In this document: positions 63,958-64,000 of the stretch, piece after piece
How positions within the stretch are numbered: the stretch's first letter is position 1
How the letters are laid out: each line of letters opens with the position of its first letter
Program-made: the position numbers and the translations under genes
The notes under the pieces: model-generated
Databases searched by the model: none
Told to the model about the DNA's origin: nothing
The model's input: the letters and a program-made list of their open reading frames with translations, nothing else
Assembly: GCF_008806325.1 (NCBI RefSeq)
Contig: NZ_WACR01000002.1
Span: 1 to 64,000, forward strand
Source: Salibacter halophilus
Lineage (GTDB): Bacteria; Bacteroidota; Bacteroidia; Flavobacteriales_G; Salibacteraceae
Direction: 5' to 3'
Length of the DNA: 64,000 nucleotides

Positions 63958-64000
63958 TTATGCGGCTTTTTTGAGCTCAACAGTAGCTGTTGTTCCTTTT
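63958..64000 (-). CDS. C-terminal tail of a sensor histidine kinase, 5' part outside the window
   Basis: The last 13 codons read KGTTATVELKKAA and a TAA stop at 63958-63960, one base before the ATG of the response regulator. The G-T-T-x-x-x-E-L pattern is the final strand of a histidine-kinase ATPase domain. With the close spacing it is very likely the cognate kinase. Only 43 bases are visible, so nothing about the sensor can be said. Confidence 0.7.
   Translation of the reverse strand, partial: KGTTATVELKKAA

Noticed and set aside
63956-63980. Earlier TTG start for the LytTR regulator
   Set aside because: It would overlap the histidine-kinase tail; the ATG one base after the kinase stop gives a standard receiver start.

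Overview
The window looks like a chromosome segment of a free-living member of the Bacteroidota, probably near the Flavobacteriales or a related gliding lineage. The evidence is C-terminal sorting domains of the type IX secretion system (T9SS) of both type A and type B, a PorP/SprF-family protein, a complete Bat (aerotolerance) operon, PorT-like and DUF2490 outer-membrane barrels, and Bacteroidota-style -7 promoter elements (TAnnTTTG). GC is roughly 40 percent and genes are densely packed. There are no rRNA genes, insertion sequences, CRISPR arrays or prophage; the only RNA gene is tRNA-Ser(GCT) at 33691.

Layout. 1-7314: a truncated seven-bladed-propeller surface protein with tandem modules, an FKBP/SlyD-type isomerase, an aldo/keto reductase, and two convergent T9SS type A secreted proteins. 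7431-12954: a trio of small cytoplasmic proteins, then a minus-strand operon recF - PEGA protein - PKD lipoprotein - DUF721 (DciA-like), then a membrane TPR protein with ribH, and a PorT-like barrel. 12951-17127: a three-gene envelope operon with MORN-type repeats, and a MazG-like pyrophosphohydrolase. 17274-25569: moxR, DUF58, a DUF4381-like protein and batABCDE, nearly all overlapping or abutting. 25648-34944: mostly metabolic and housekeeping genes (ilvE, a KamA-like radical SAM enzyme, an NlpC/P60 peptidase, thiolase, a PgpH-type c-di-AMP phosphodiesterase, tRNA-Ser, an SRPBCC protein).

35004-63068 is one tightly spaced minus-strand cluster of seven genes, about 28 kb, that looks like a single transcription unit. 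In transcription order it encodes an outer-membrane barrel, a 1467-residue secreted protein of no family I recognise, a fibronectin-type-III protein, a phage-tail-collar-domain protein, a 2865-residue PKD protein with a type A sorting domain, a 2852-residue PKD/Ig protein with a type B sorting domain, and a PorP/SprF protein fused to a coiled coil and a SPOR-like domain. A LytTR response regulator and the tail of its probable histidine kinase lie just upstream. The layout recalls the sprB-sprF arrangement of gliding flavobacteria, so I infer a T9SS-exported surface adhesin or filament system.

The strongest unexplained signal is a dispersed 11-base motif, YGGTCAGADCC. I counted 39 exact copies of its 10-base core across the window by eye, where chance predicts fewer than one. 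All lie inside coding sequence, on both strands, in every reading frame that avoids a stop codon, with no C ever seen at the variable position and about twenty one-mismatch relatives. Density and lack of strand bias resemble the DNA uptake sequences of Neisseria and Haemophilus, or a HIP1-like iterated element. I know of no description of this motif in Bacteroidota, but I could not search.
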